Shown: positions 1 through 7,637 of the stretch, in pieces
Numbering within the stretch: the first letter of the stretch is position 1
How the letters are laid out: each line of letters opens with the position of its first letter
Source: SAR324 cluster bacterium
Lineage (GTDB): Bacteria > SAR324 > NAC60-12
Direction: 5' to 3'
Length of the DNA stretch: 8,757 bases
Assembly (NCBI GenBank): GCA_028822475.1
Contig: JAPKDT010000080.1
Location: forward strand, 1-8,757
The notes under the pieces: generated by a model
What the model was told of the DNA's origin: nothing
Databases searched by the model: none
The model's input: the letters and a program-made list of their open reading frames with translations, nothing else
Translations under genes and position numbers: made by a program

Positions 1-13
1 TTATGCGCAATTT

Positions 14-1210
14 TCAGTCTGAAGTCATGATAAACTGAGGCATACCCATACAGTTGTGATAATGGGGACGGTAACGGTCTGTATCATAAAAACGCTCTAC
101 GTCAATTTTTTTCTCATATTCAGTCACAACTTCAATTGGAACGTGATCGTAACGGCCGTTTTTCATACAAACCATTCTACCACTTTTTCCTTCCATGATC
201 AGATCCATCGCCAGATTACCGTATGCCATGGGAACAATTGAGTCTATCGCGTCCGGTTGACCGGAACGTGTCATATAACTCATTCTTTGATTGATGGTGT
301 GAATAGTCTCTCCTCTGTTATATTTAGGGGCTCTTGTGACGATTTCAGCACTGACCATATCACCGATTCCACCAAGTTTTTTATGACCATATGCATCCGT
401 TTCCTGGTTTGAAAAAATCATATCGGCGCCTTTAAACATCGCTCCTTCTGAAACCAGTACGACCGAGTAATTACTTTCATTGTCACGACGGTCTTTAACG
501 AGTAATTCAGTTAATCTTTCTACATCAAATTCAAATTCTGGAATCACACAACGGTCGGATGCTCCTGCCATTGCCGGTACTAAGGCGGTATAACCTGCGT
601 AACGTCCCATCACTTCAATCACCATAATTCGTTCATGTGAACCAGCGCAGGTACGCAATTGGTGAGCAAATTCAATTGTACGTGTAACACAGGTGCTGAA
701 ACCGATGCAATAATCTGTACCCGGAACATCGTTGTCCATCGTCTTCGGAATACCGACACAGCTTACACCTACTTTGTGCAGATGCAGAGCATAACTGAGA
801 GTATCGTCACCACCAATCGGAACAAGATATTCAATGCCCAGGTGTTCCAGATTTTTAAGAATTTCTGCGGTTAAATCATTCTCTTCCGCATCATATTTGT
901 CACGCATATTTTCAGGAACTTTATCCCTTGAGACTTTGCTAGGTTTTGTGCGTGAAGTGTGAAGAAATGTTCCACCTGTACGTGCGATTTTTTGCACATT
1001 TTTTTCAGTCAATATCTGGCAAAATTCTTGATCTTCCAATGCTTTTGTACGGTCAATTTTCATGATCCCTTCCCAACCGTTACGCAGACCGACGACTTTG
1101 TAACCGTTACGATTTGCACGAATAGTTGCGGCACGGATTGCTGGATTCAGTCCCGGAACATCTCCACCGCCAGTTAAAATTGCAATAGTTCCTTTATTCT
1201 TTGAAGACAT
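14..1210 (-). CDS. pfp: 6-phosphofructokinase, pyrophosphate-type signature
   Basis: Phosphofructokinase-family enzyme that phosphorylates fructose 6-phosphate to fructose 1,6-bisphosphate in the cytosol. Residue numbers count from the upstream ATG at 1240. Seen: the N-terminal phosphate-binding loop TGGGDVPG (23-30), GGDDT (143-147), PKTMDND (165-171) with catalytic base Asp169, MGR (211-213), PE (234-235) and Arg325 in the substrate-binding end. In the family, Asp at the E. coli Gly104 position (here Asp146) together with Lys at the Gly124 position (here Lys166) marks PPi-dependent, reversible enzymes, so I infer PPi as donor. Two in-frame ATGs exist. I prefer 1210 because AAGGAG lies 4 bases upstream and the protein then begins MSSKNKGTIAILTGGG, as in relatives. 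The ATG at 1240 also has an AAGGA site and would add 10 residues. It is divergent from a second pfk. The family is certain; the donor is inferred from two residues. Confidence 0.93.
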   Translation of the reverse strand: MSSKNKGTIAILTGGGDVPGLNPAIRAATIRANRNGYKVVGLRNGWEGIMKIDRTKALEDQEFCQILTEKNVQKIARTGGTFLHTSRTKPSKVSRDKVPENMRDKYDAEENDLTAEILKNLEHLGIEYLVPIGGDDTLSYALHLHKVGVSCVGIPKTMDNDVPGTDYCIGFSTCVTRTIEFAHQLRTCAGSHERIMVIEVMGRYAGYTALVPAMAGASDRCVIPEFEFDVERLTELLVKDRRDNESNYSVVLVSEGAMFKGADMIFSNQETDAYGHKKLGGIGDMVSAEIVTRAPKYNRGETIHTINQRMSYMTRSGQPDAIDSIVPMAYGNLAMDLIMEGKSGRMVCMKNGRYDHVPIEVVTEYEKKIDVERFYDTDRYRPHYHNCMGMPQFIMTSD

Positions 1211-1214
1211 GTTT

Positions 1215-1220
1215 CTCCTT
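1215..1220 (-). promoter_or_regulatory. ribosome binding site of the PPi-type pfk
   Basis: On the minus strand AAGGAG ends 4 bases before the ATG at 1208-1210. It is the stronger of two candidate sites. The other, AAGGA at 1246-1250, ends 5 bases before an in-frame ATG at 1238-1240. Both could be used, giving proteins of 398 and 408 residues. Confidence 0.55.
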
Positions 1221-1240
1221 TTTGTCAATACATTGCTCAT

Positions 1241-1363
1241 GAGTTTCCTTTTCTATCTTTGCAAATGTTCAGCTTTATGATACTTTTTCAAGCACTGGCT
1301 ATTTTGATCAGTTGCTGGATATGAATTAATTCTCTCACTATTTTTGTTTTAGAACAAGTAAAT
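1241..1363. promoter_or_regulatory. divergent intergenic region between the two pfk genes
   Basis: These 123 AT-rich bases must hold the start signals of both pfk genes unless transcription starts further away. No convincing -35/-10 pair is visible. The best fragments are TATCAT on the minus strand (1277-1282), without a matching -35, and TTGATC on the plus strand (1304-1309), with only a poor -10 17 bases on. I see no strong inverted repeat that would mark an operator. The shared position allows coordinated control, but this is inference from layout. Confidence 0.35.
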
Positions 1364-2692
1364 ATGAAAAATGGATTTCCCGTAAAACAACTCGGGGCCG
1401 CTCAGATTGCATCTTCTCTACCAATAAGCTGCAGGTCAAAACATGAAAATTTTAAATTTGTAGATGACGACAATTGTATTCTTCATGATGTTGCAGTTTC
1501 TTCGGTAAATAAAGAAAAGACTGCTTATTCTTTTGAACAGGCGGGGCCACGTGCACAAAGTTATTTTGACGCATCAAAAGTACGCGCAGGGATAGTTACC
1601 TGCGGCGGCTTGTGTCCCGGAATAAATAATGTAATACGAACGATTGTGATGCAACTGCATCACAACTACGGTGTTCAACGCATACATGGTTTCCGTTACG
1701 GTTTTCAGGGTTTCATTCCAAGTTATCAGCATGAAATCATGGACATGACACCCGAAAATGTGCGTAATATTCACAACCTTGGCGGAAGTATTCTCTCCAG
1801 TTCTCGAGGACCGCAGGATCCTAGTGAAATAGTCGACTGCTTGAAACGCAACAATATCCAGATTCTTTTCTGTATCGGAGGTGACGGAACTCTTCACGGT
1901 GCACACGCGATTGCGGAAGAAGTAGAAAGGCGAAAAGAAAAAATATCTATTATCTGTATTCCAAAAACCATTGATAATGACATACCTTACTGTGTTAAAA
2001 CATTTGGTTTTGAAACTGCTTTTTCAAAAGCGGTTGAAGCTGTACAGGCTGCTCACTCTGAAGCATACGGACGCAACTATGGAGTTGTTATTATTAAATT
2101 GATGGGTAGAAATTCTGGTTTCATTGCAGCAAATACCTCGCTGGCATGTCCGGATGTGAATTTTGTTTTGATTCCTGAAGTACCGTTTACAATACAAGGT
2201 GAAAAAGGCTTGCTACGTTCACTGGAACGTAGATTTGAAACTAAAAAAAAGCAGGGTAGACATCCACATTCTGTGATAGTTGTCGCAGAGGGAGCCGGTC
2301 AAGATTTGCTGGGAAATAACGGTGAAGAACGTGATGCCTCCGGAAATATCCGTTTTAAAGACATCGGTTTTTTCTTGAAGGAGAACATACAAAAATATTT
2401 CAAGGATCGCTATCCTGTCAATATAAAACTGATAGAGCCAAGTTACATGATACGTTCATTACCAGCGAATCCACATGATGCAATTTTCTGCTATTACCTT
2501 GCAGATCATGCGGTTCACGCGGCAATGGCTGGAAAAACAGATATGATGGTTGGTTACTGGAATGGACATTTTACTCATGTTCCTCTTGAAGTAGTAAATA
2601 AGAACCAGAAACGTATAAATCCTCATGGTGAGTTTTGGCGGCAGGTTTTGTTTTCCACTGGCCAAGCGGGTGATATGTATTCACCTAAATAA
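1364..2692 (+). CDS. pfkA: 6-phosphofructokinase, ATP-type (plant/spirochaete-like long form)
   Basis: Second PFK, 442 residues, probably cytosolic. About 75 residues precede the catalytic fold, as in the long PFK group of plants and Treponema; the stretch FEQAGPRAQSYFD (57-69) is typical of that group. Seen: CGGLCPG phosphate loop (80-86), GGDGT (172-176), PKTIDND (200-206) with catalytic Asp204, KLMGRNSGF (245-253), PE (271-272), EG (309-310) and Arg364. Gly175 at the E. coli Gly104 position with Lys201 at the Gly124 position is the combination of plant and trypanosomatid ATP-PFKs, so ATP is the likely donor. The start is constrained by an in-frame TGA at 1322; the only later in-frame Met is residue 96, inside the fold. 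No clear Shine-Dalgarno is visible. It is divergent from the PPi-type pfk and 55 bases ahead of the ClC gene with no terminator between, so co-transcription with it is plausible. The symbol is a generic family label. Confidence 0.93.
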   Translation: MKNGFPVKQLGAAQIASSLPISCRSKHENFKFVDDDNCILHDVAVSSVNKEKTAYSFEQAGPRAQSYFDASKVRAGIVTCGGLCPGINNVIRTIVMQLHHNYGVQRIHGFRYGFQGFIPSYQHEIMDMTPENVRNIHNLGGSILSSSRGPQDPSEIVDCLKRNNIQILFCIGGDGTLHGAHAIAEEVERRKEKISIICIPKTIDNDIPYCVKTFGFETAFSKAVEAVQAAHSEAYGRNYGVVIIKLMGRNSGFIAANTSLACPDVNFVLIPEVPFTIQGEKGLLRSLERRFETKKKQGRHPHSVIVVAEGAGQDLLGNNGEERDASGNIRFKDIGFFLKENIQKYFKDRYPVNIKLIEPSYMIRSLPANPHDAIFCYYLADHAVHAAMAGKTDMMVGYWNGHFTHVPLEVVNKNQKRINPHGEFWRQVLFSTGQAGDMYSPK

Positions 2693-2747
2693 TTAAGTTA
2701 TGACAAAATGAATAATCTCTGTATCTTAAAGGTTTGAATTATTTAAA

Positions 2748-5057
2748 ATGAATTTTTCAACTTTTTCTAATAAATATATTGAGAGATTGCAAGATCATCT
2801 AAAATCTCACCCTCCAAAATGGCGACTGCTTGACGCAGATTCCTCCGTCATATTGCTCACTTCCCTGCTTGTTGGAATCGGGGCTGGACTGGGAGCAGTA
2901 CTTTTTCGACGTTTAATAGACTGGCTTCATAATTTTGCCTACAGTGACATTGCCGGACTATTGACTGAATGGTATCCTCTGCATTTGATCTTAATTCCTG
3001 CAATAGGCGGAGCAATTGTCGGCCCGCTTGTTTATTATTTTGCACGTGAGGCAAAGGGTCACGGGGTTCCGGAAGTGATGGAGGCACTGGAACTACGCGG
3101 AGGTAAAATACGCCCTCGGGTAGTAGTGGTTAAATCACTCGCTTCATCTGTGTGTATTGCCAGCGGTGGTTCAGTAGGACGAGAGGGGCCAATCGCGCAA
3201 ATAGGTTCCGCTCTGGGTTCATTCGTCGGACAGGTATTAAAACTTTCTGAGGAACATGTACGTACCCTTGTAGCCTGTGGTGCTGCAGGTGGAATAGCCG
3301 CAACTTTTAACGCACCTATTGCCGGAGCAGTCTTTGCTCTCGAAGTTCTTTTACGCCGTTTTGGCAGTGTTTATTTTGGTGCGGTTGTTATTTCCGCAGT
3401 GACTGCTGATGTGATAGCGCATTATTTTGAAGGAGACTCACGAACTTTTTCAACCCCAGAATACACTCTGCAGAGTCCCTGGGAACTACTGCTTTACACC
3501 TTGATGGGTTTTATCGCAGCTTTGGCTTCAGTTGGATTCAGCCGTTTACTTTACTTTTCCGAGGACATCTGGAATTCAATCCGCGTACCGGAACCAGTAA
3601 AACCTCTTTTAGGAGGAATTCTACTGGGTTTACTCGGAATCGTATCTTATCAAATTGACGGATTTCCGCGTGTTTTCGGAGTGGGCTACGAAACCATCGA
3701 AAACACGCTGTTCAGTCAACTGACGCTTCAGGTCACTTTTGGTTTGCTGTTGCTGAAACTTCTGGCAACAACACTGACTCTCGGTTCAGGGGGTTCTGGT
3801 GGCATTTTCGCGCCCTCACTGTTCATGGGTGCAATGCTCGGCGCTTCTTTTGGTCAAATCGCTCACAATTTATTTCCAGAAATCGTTGCACCTTCAGGCG
3901 CATATGCACTTGTTGGAATGGCTGCGTTTTTTGGGGGAGCAGCACATGCGCCCATAACTGCCATTTTAATCCTCTTTGAAATGACAGGTGACTATCAAAT
4001 AATTCTGCCTTTAATGCTTTCCACTGTATTAAGCACAATTGTTTCCAGAAACCTGAGCCCTGATTCGATTTACACGCTTAAATTAAAAAGACGCGGTGTA
4101 GAGCTCTCACAGGAAACTCAGGCAATTGATCTGATGCAGGGTGTGACTGCCGAAATCGCGATGAATCGTGATACTGACGCAGTACCTTCCGACATGTCTC
4201 TGGTTGAATTGATGAGCACTTTTTCGAGCACCCACTACAATGCGTTACCGGTAGTGCAAAATGAAAACGAACTGCTCGGATTGATAACCATCAATGAATT
4301 GGATCAGGTACGTAGCAAAGGTAGTCTTGAGTCTAAAACCATTGCAGATATTTTGAGCATCAATAATCCAGCCACCATACTTCCGCATCAGCCTGTCTGG
4401 ATGGCCTTGCAGCATCTGGAAGCACAGGGCGAAGGCTGTGTACCTGTAGTTTCTGAATCCGGGAAAAACATTCTGTACGGCGTTCTGCGCAGAATCGACA
4501 TCATTCGCGCATATAACAAAGCAGTATCTAAAAGGGCACAGGATCAACATCACAATGAAATCCTGAACATTCGAAAACTTAACCAGTCGGGACTGGCGGA
4601 AGTTACTCTGCACGCAAACTCACCAAATGTAGGTAAGCGTGTCAAGGAGCTACATCTTGGCGGGGACGCGTTAATAGTCTCGGTACGCCGTGCAGGGAAA
4701 CTGCGGATTGTACGTGGAGAAACTATTCTGCATGCCGGTGATCATGTCACAATTTTTGCGGAAAGACCCAAATCCGAATTCCTCGAAAATTATCTTAACG
4801 GTACTTTGGAGGATACTGAACTTCCAGAAAAAACACTTGTCTTTCACCGTGAAGTTGAAATACCTCCGGAATCATCTATAGACGGCAAAAAAATCCGTGA
4901 TTTGGATCTTCCAGAAGATTGTGTTCTGGTAAAAATTATTCGTAACCGTGAAATTATTCTTCCGCGCGGCAACACTCTCCTGCATGTTGGAGACATAGTT
5001 GAAATTTTTGGTATGAAAGATAAATTAGCGGAAGCAGAAAAGCATTTGAGCTCATAA
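2748..5057 (+). CDS. ClC-family chloride channel/transporter with CBS pair and two TrkA_C domains
   Basis: Inner-membrane ClC anion channel or antiporter, 769 residues. The membrane domain spans about residues 33-435. Signature motifs are GHGVP (104-108, matching GSGIP of E. coli ClcA), GREGP (144-148) with the gating glutamate Glu146, FNAP (187-190), GGIFAP (351-356) and Tyr442, aligned with ClcA Tyr445. The position of the internal proton glutamate (ClcA Glu203) is Val200 here. The cytoplasmic tail has two CBS repeats (about 468-525 and 530-590), which bind adenine nucleotides in many proteins, then two TrkA_C/RCK_C repeats (about 615-672 and 700-756), recognisable by HAGDHVTIF and HVGDIVEIF. 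The ATG at 2748 is held by an in-frame TAA at 2727 and has no good Shine-Dalgarno. It lies 55 AT-rich bases after the ATP-type pfk. Whether it is a channel or a proton-coupled exchanger, and which anion it prefers, cannot be read from the sequence. Confidence 0.95.
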   Translation: MNFSTFSNKYIERLQDHLKSHPPKWRLLDADSSVILLTSLLVGIGAGLGAVLFRRLIDWLHNFAYSDIAGLLTEWYPLHLILIPAIGGAIVGPLVYYFAREAKGHGVPEVMEALELRGGKIRPRVVVVKSLASSVCIASGGSVGREGPIAQIGSALGSFVGQVLKLSEEHVRTLVACGAAGGIAATFNAPIAGAVFALEVLLRRFGSVYFGAVVISAVTADVIAHYFEGDSRTFSTPEYTLQSPWELLLYTLMGFIAALASVGFSRLLYFSEDIWNSIRVPEPVKPLLGGILLGLLGIVSYQIDGFPRVFGVGYETIENTLFSQLTLQVTFGLLLLKLLATTLTLGSGGSGGIFAPSLFMGAMLGASFGQIAHNLFPEIVAPSGAYALVGMAAFFGGAAHAPITAILILFEMTGDYQIILPLMLSTVLSTIVSRNLSPDSIYTLKLKRRGVELSQETQAIDLMQGVTAEIAMNRDTDAVPSDMSLVELMSTFSSTHYNALPVVQNENELLGLITINELDQVRSKGSLESKTIADILSINNPATILPHQPVWMALQHLEAQGEGCVPVVSESGKNILYGVLRRIDIIRAYNKAVSKRAQDQHHNEILNIRKLNQSGLAEVTLHANSPNVGKRVKELHLGGDALIVSVRRAGKLRIVRGETILHAGDHVTIFAERPKSEFLENYLNGTLEDTELPEKTLVFHREVEIPPESSIDGKKIRDLDLPEDCVLVKIIRNREIILPRGNTLLHVGDIVEIFGMKDKLAEAEKHLSS

Positions 5058-5062
5058 AACCT

Positions 5063-5107
5063 TAACTCAATAGAGAAAATACTTTTAGAATTGAAATAGT
5101 TGAGTTA
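5063..5107. repeat. inverted repeat upstream of icd
   Basis: TAACTCAA at 5063-5070 is repeated as its exact reverse complement TTGAGTTA at 5100-5107, with 29 bases between. The arms are AT-rich and no T-run follows, so it is a poor intrinsic terminator for the ClC gene. The right arm lies between the -35 and -10 of the proposed icd promoter, which would suit an operator. Arm centres are 37 bases apart. An 8-base match could also be chance in AT-rich DNA. Confidence 0.35.
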
Positions 5108-5118
5108 TCCAGTAGAAT
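5091..5118 (+). promoter_or_regulatory. putative sigma70-like promoter for icd
   Basis: TTGAAA (5091-5096, 5 of 6 to consensus) and TAGAAT (5113-5118, 5 of 6) are separated by 16 bases, just under the optimum of 17. Transcription would begin near 5125, giving a 5' leader of about 130 bases before the icd ATG. This is the best match I found in any intergenic region here. It was assigned by eye and assumes a standard housekeeping sigma factor. Confidence 0.35.
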
Positions 5119-5255
5119 AAGAGGTGACGTTTTGATTCCCATTTTGTTTTTGGAAATTACTTATGTCAGGAGGCTGAAATCTGAACATCGGCGGTTTTCT
5201 GCCACTTGACTTTTGATTTAATAGTCCGTTCTTTCCAAACTCTCTCTAAGAAAAA

Positions 5256-7499
5256 ATGCAAGATCCCACAGCAACAATTATCTGGACCAAGACCGATGAA
5301 GCACCCATGCTGGCCAGTTATTCCCTTCTCCCAATAATACAGGCATATACTCAAGGCACTGGAATTTCAGTTGAAAGCAAAGATATTTCGTTAGCCAGAC
5401 GTATTCTCTCTTGTTTTCCAGAAAATCTCAGTGAATCCCAACAGGTAGTGGACGAACTAATGGTACTTGGAGAAATGACTCAAGATCCTGCGGCGAATAT
5501 CATTAAACTACCCAATATCAGTGCCTCTGTTCCTCAACTGAAAGTCGCGATTACAGAACTCCAAGCGCACGGTTTCGATATTCCGAACTATCCTGACAGT
5601 CCACAAAGTGAGGCTGAAAGAGAAATCAAAAAACGATATGTTAAAGTTTTGGGAAGTGCTGTCAATCCTGTATTGCGTGAGGGGAATTCTGACCGCCGTG
5701 CCGCAACTGCGGTAAAAAATTATGCTAAAAGGCATCCGCACTCAATGGGCGCATGGAGCCCGGATTCAAAGTCTCATGTTTCGACAATGAGCGGTGGTGA
5801 TTTTTTTGCGAATGAAAAATCAACAACAATTGAACTGGCCACAACAGCCAGGATTGAATTCATCGCAGACGATGGTGAAATTACTATTTTAAAAGATAAA
5901 CTTCCTCTTGAAACCGCAGAGGTGGTTGATGCAACATTTATGAGTAGAAAAGCTCTGGACGATTTTATCGATCACCAAATAGAAGATGCAAAAACGCAGG
6001 GTATCCTTTTTTCTCTGCACCTGAAAGCGACGATGATGAAAGTCTCGGATCCAAAAATATTTGGACACTGCGTGCAGGTTTTCTATGCACCTGTGCTGGA
6101 GAAACATGCCAAAACGATCACTGCTTTAGGAGTCAATTTAAACAACGGTATCGGTGATCTTTACGCAAAACTAAAGACTGACACAAAAATTTCACTGGAG
6201 GAGAAAGCTGAAATTGAAGCAGACATTAAAACACTTTATGCGGAACGTCCGGATTTAGCAATGGTCGATTCTGAACATGGAATTACGAATCTTCATGTTC
6301 CAAATTCAGTTATCATCGATGCTTCAATGCCTGCCGCCATCCGGACATCTGGAAGAATGTGGGGTGCAGACGGGGAACTGCACGATACAAATTTCATAAT
6401 TCCTGACTCAAGTTACGCTCCTCTTTATACAGCCACCATCGAGAATTGTATTGCTCACGGCGCCTTGAATCCCGCAACTATGGGTACTGTGCAGAATGTA
6501 GGATTGATGGCCAAAAAAGCGGAAGAATATGGTTCACATCAGACCACCTTTGAGGCTTCCGGAGACGGAGTAATACGTGTCGTAGATGCGGACGGGCAGA
6601 CAATTCACGAACACAATGTTGAGGAAGGCGATATCTGGCGCTTGTCGAGAGTCAAAGACGCTCCGATCAAGGACTGGGTCAAACTGGCTGTCACACGTGC
6701 GAGAGTTACAGGATGGCCGGCTGTTTTCTGGTTGGATGAAGAACGGGCCCACGGACGTGAGTTAATTAAAAAGGTGAAAGCCTGTCTCAAGGAACATGAT
6801 ACTGACGGTCTTGAACTTCCGATTCTTTCAGTTTATGATGCAGCAAAACTTTCCATTGAACGTGCGCGTGCCGGAGAAGACACAATTTCCGTAACCGGCA
6901 ATGTTCTGCGTGATTTCAATACTGATCTTTACCCAATTATTGAACTGGGTACAAGCGCGAAGATGCTGTCCATCGTGCCACTGATGAAAGGTGGGGGTTT
7001 GTTTGAAACCGGAGCTGGCGGTTCAGCGCCCAAACATGTTCAGCAGTTCATTAAGGAAGCACATTTGCGTTGGGATTCCCTGGGGGAATTTCTGGCACTG
7101 GCAGAGTCACTGAGTCACCTTGCCCGTACCACAGACAATCCAAAAGCGGCTGTTTTGGCAAAAACCCTGAATCAGGCTAATGAAGAGTTTTTAACCCAAA
7201 ACAAATCTCCGTCACGTACTGTGCATGAACTGGATAATCGGGGAAGCCACTTTTACCTCGCCTTGTACTGGGCACAGGCTCTGGCAGCTCAAACAGAAGA
7301 TACTGTGCTTCAAAAGCGTTTCTCCGGACTCTCAAATACGCTCAGTGAAAACGAAGCAGGAATTGTTGATGAATTGAATGCAGCTCAAGGCAATGGGCTA
7401 GATTTGGGAGGGTACTATCATCCTGATGAAACAAAAGTCAATGCAGCCATGAGACCCAGCGAAACCCTCAATGCCGCAATTTCCGCATTTTGTGGTTGA
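5256..7499 (+). CDS. icd: isocitrate dehydrogenase, NADP-dependent, monomeric type
   Basis: Oxidatively decarboxylates isocitrate to 2-oxoglutarate with NADP in the TCA cycle; cytosolic. At 747 residues it is full length for the large monomeric IDH family (about 740) and unlike the ~415-residue dimeric Icd. Seen: DEAPMLA (14-20), REGNSDRR (141-148), SHVSTMSGGDFF (173-184), LKATMMK (256-262), EYGSH (424-428), LRDFNTD (551-557) and GLFETGAGGSAPKHVQQF (581-598). The active-site residues I recall for the Azotobacter vinelandii enzyme align at a constant offset: Asn87, Ser134, Arg141, Arg147, Lys257, Asp355, Tyr425, Arg552, Asp553 and Asp557 for substrate/metal, and His594, Arg605, Asp607 and Arg654 for NADP. 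None is missing, so the enzyme should be active. An in-frame TAA at 5247 fixes the ATG; no Shine-Dalgarno is visible. An intrinsic terminator follows closely, so it is probably its own transcript although mdh comes next. Confidence 0.97.
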   Translation: MQDPTATIIWTKTDEAPMLASYSLLPIIQAYTQGTGISVESKDISLARRILSCFPENLSESQQVVDELMVLGEMTQDPAANIIKLPNISASVPQLKVAITELQAHGFDIPNYPDSPQSEAEREIKKRYVKVLGSAVNPVLREGNSDRRAATAVKNYAKRHPHSMGAWSPDSKSHVSTMSGGDFFANEKSTTIELATTARIEFIADDGEITILKDKLPLETAEVVDATFMSRKALDDFIDHQIEDAKTQGILFSLHLKATMMKVSDPKIFGHCVQVFYAPVLEKHAKTITALGVNLNNGIGDLYAKLKTDTKISLEEKAEIEADIKTLYAERPDLAMVDSEHGITNLHVPNSVIIDASMPAAIRTSGRMWGADGELHDTNFIIPDSSYAPLYTATIENCIAHGALNPATMGTVQNVGLMAKKAEEYGSHQTTFEASGDGVIRVVDADGQTIHEHNVEEGDIWRLSRVKDAPIKDWVKLAVTRARVTGWPAVFWLDEERAHGRELIKKVKACLKEHDTDGLELPILSVYDAAKLSIERARAGEDTISVTGNVLRDFNTDLYPIIELGTSAKMLSIVPLMKGGGLFETGAGGSAPKHVQQFIKEAHLRWDSLGEFLALAESLSHLARTTDNPKAAVLAKTLNQANEEFLTQNKSPSRTVHELDNRGSHFYLALYWAQALAAQTEDTVLQKRFSGLSNTLSENEAGIVDELNAAQGNGLDLGGYYHPDETKVNAAMRPSETLNAAISAFCG

Positions 7500-7509
7500 A
7501 TAAATCATG

Positions 7510-7537
7510 ATGGAGCAGCCTGCTGAGGCTCCATTTT
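7510..7537 (+). terminator. intrinsic terminator after icd
   Basis: ATGGAGC (7510-7516) pairs perfectly with GCTCCAT (7528-7534), and TTTT (7534-7537) follows. An alternative fold pairs AGCCT with AGGCT around a GCTG loop, with ATGG/CCAT below and a 3-base AGC bulge. It starts 10 bases after the icd stop codon. It probably separates icd from mdh transcription, at least partly, since the T-run is short (TTTTAT). Confidence 0.68.
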
Positions 7538-7626
7538 ATCTTCAGTTGTAAAACTCAAGACGAGGAGTTATCGCAGGTGAAGTCTACAAACCAACTTACA
7601 AACTCATTAATACTAATTCGATAAAA

Positions 7627-7632
7627 AAGGAG
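7627..7632 (+). promoter_or_regulatory. ribosome binding site of mdh
   Basis: AAGGAG within an A-rich run ends 5 bases before the mdh ATG at 7638. It is the best-spaced, strongest Shine-Dalgarno in the window and fixes the start. It begins two bases after the stop of a possible 15-codon leader ORF (7577-7624). Confidence 0.85.
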
Positions 7633-7637
7633 ATCTT

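Noticed and set aside
1..13. TTA at positions 1-3 read as the stop codon of another minus-strand gene
   Set aside because: Three bases cannot support a gene; everything else of it would lie outside the window.
1241..1363. Operator palindrome in the shared pfk region
   Set aside because: No inverted repeat stood out beyond what AT-rich DNA gives by chance.
1574..1906. 110-codon minus-strand frame within the ATP-type pfk
   Set aside because: It overlaps the phosphate-loop and GGDGT coding region of a certain gene and encodes a low-complexity shadow.
4245..4613. 122-codon minus-strand frame within the ClC gene
   Set aside because: It sits antisense to the CBS-coding region of a well-supported protein and shows no family resemblance.
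5126..5255. Known riboswitch upstream of icd
   Set aside because: The leader is long enough, but I see no recognisable conserved core, only one short hairpin with a G-U pair.
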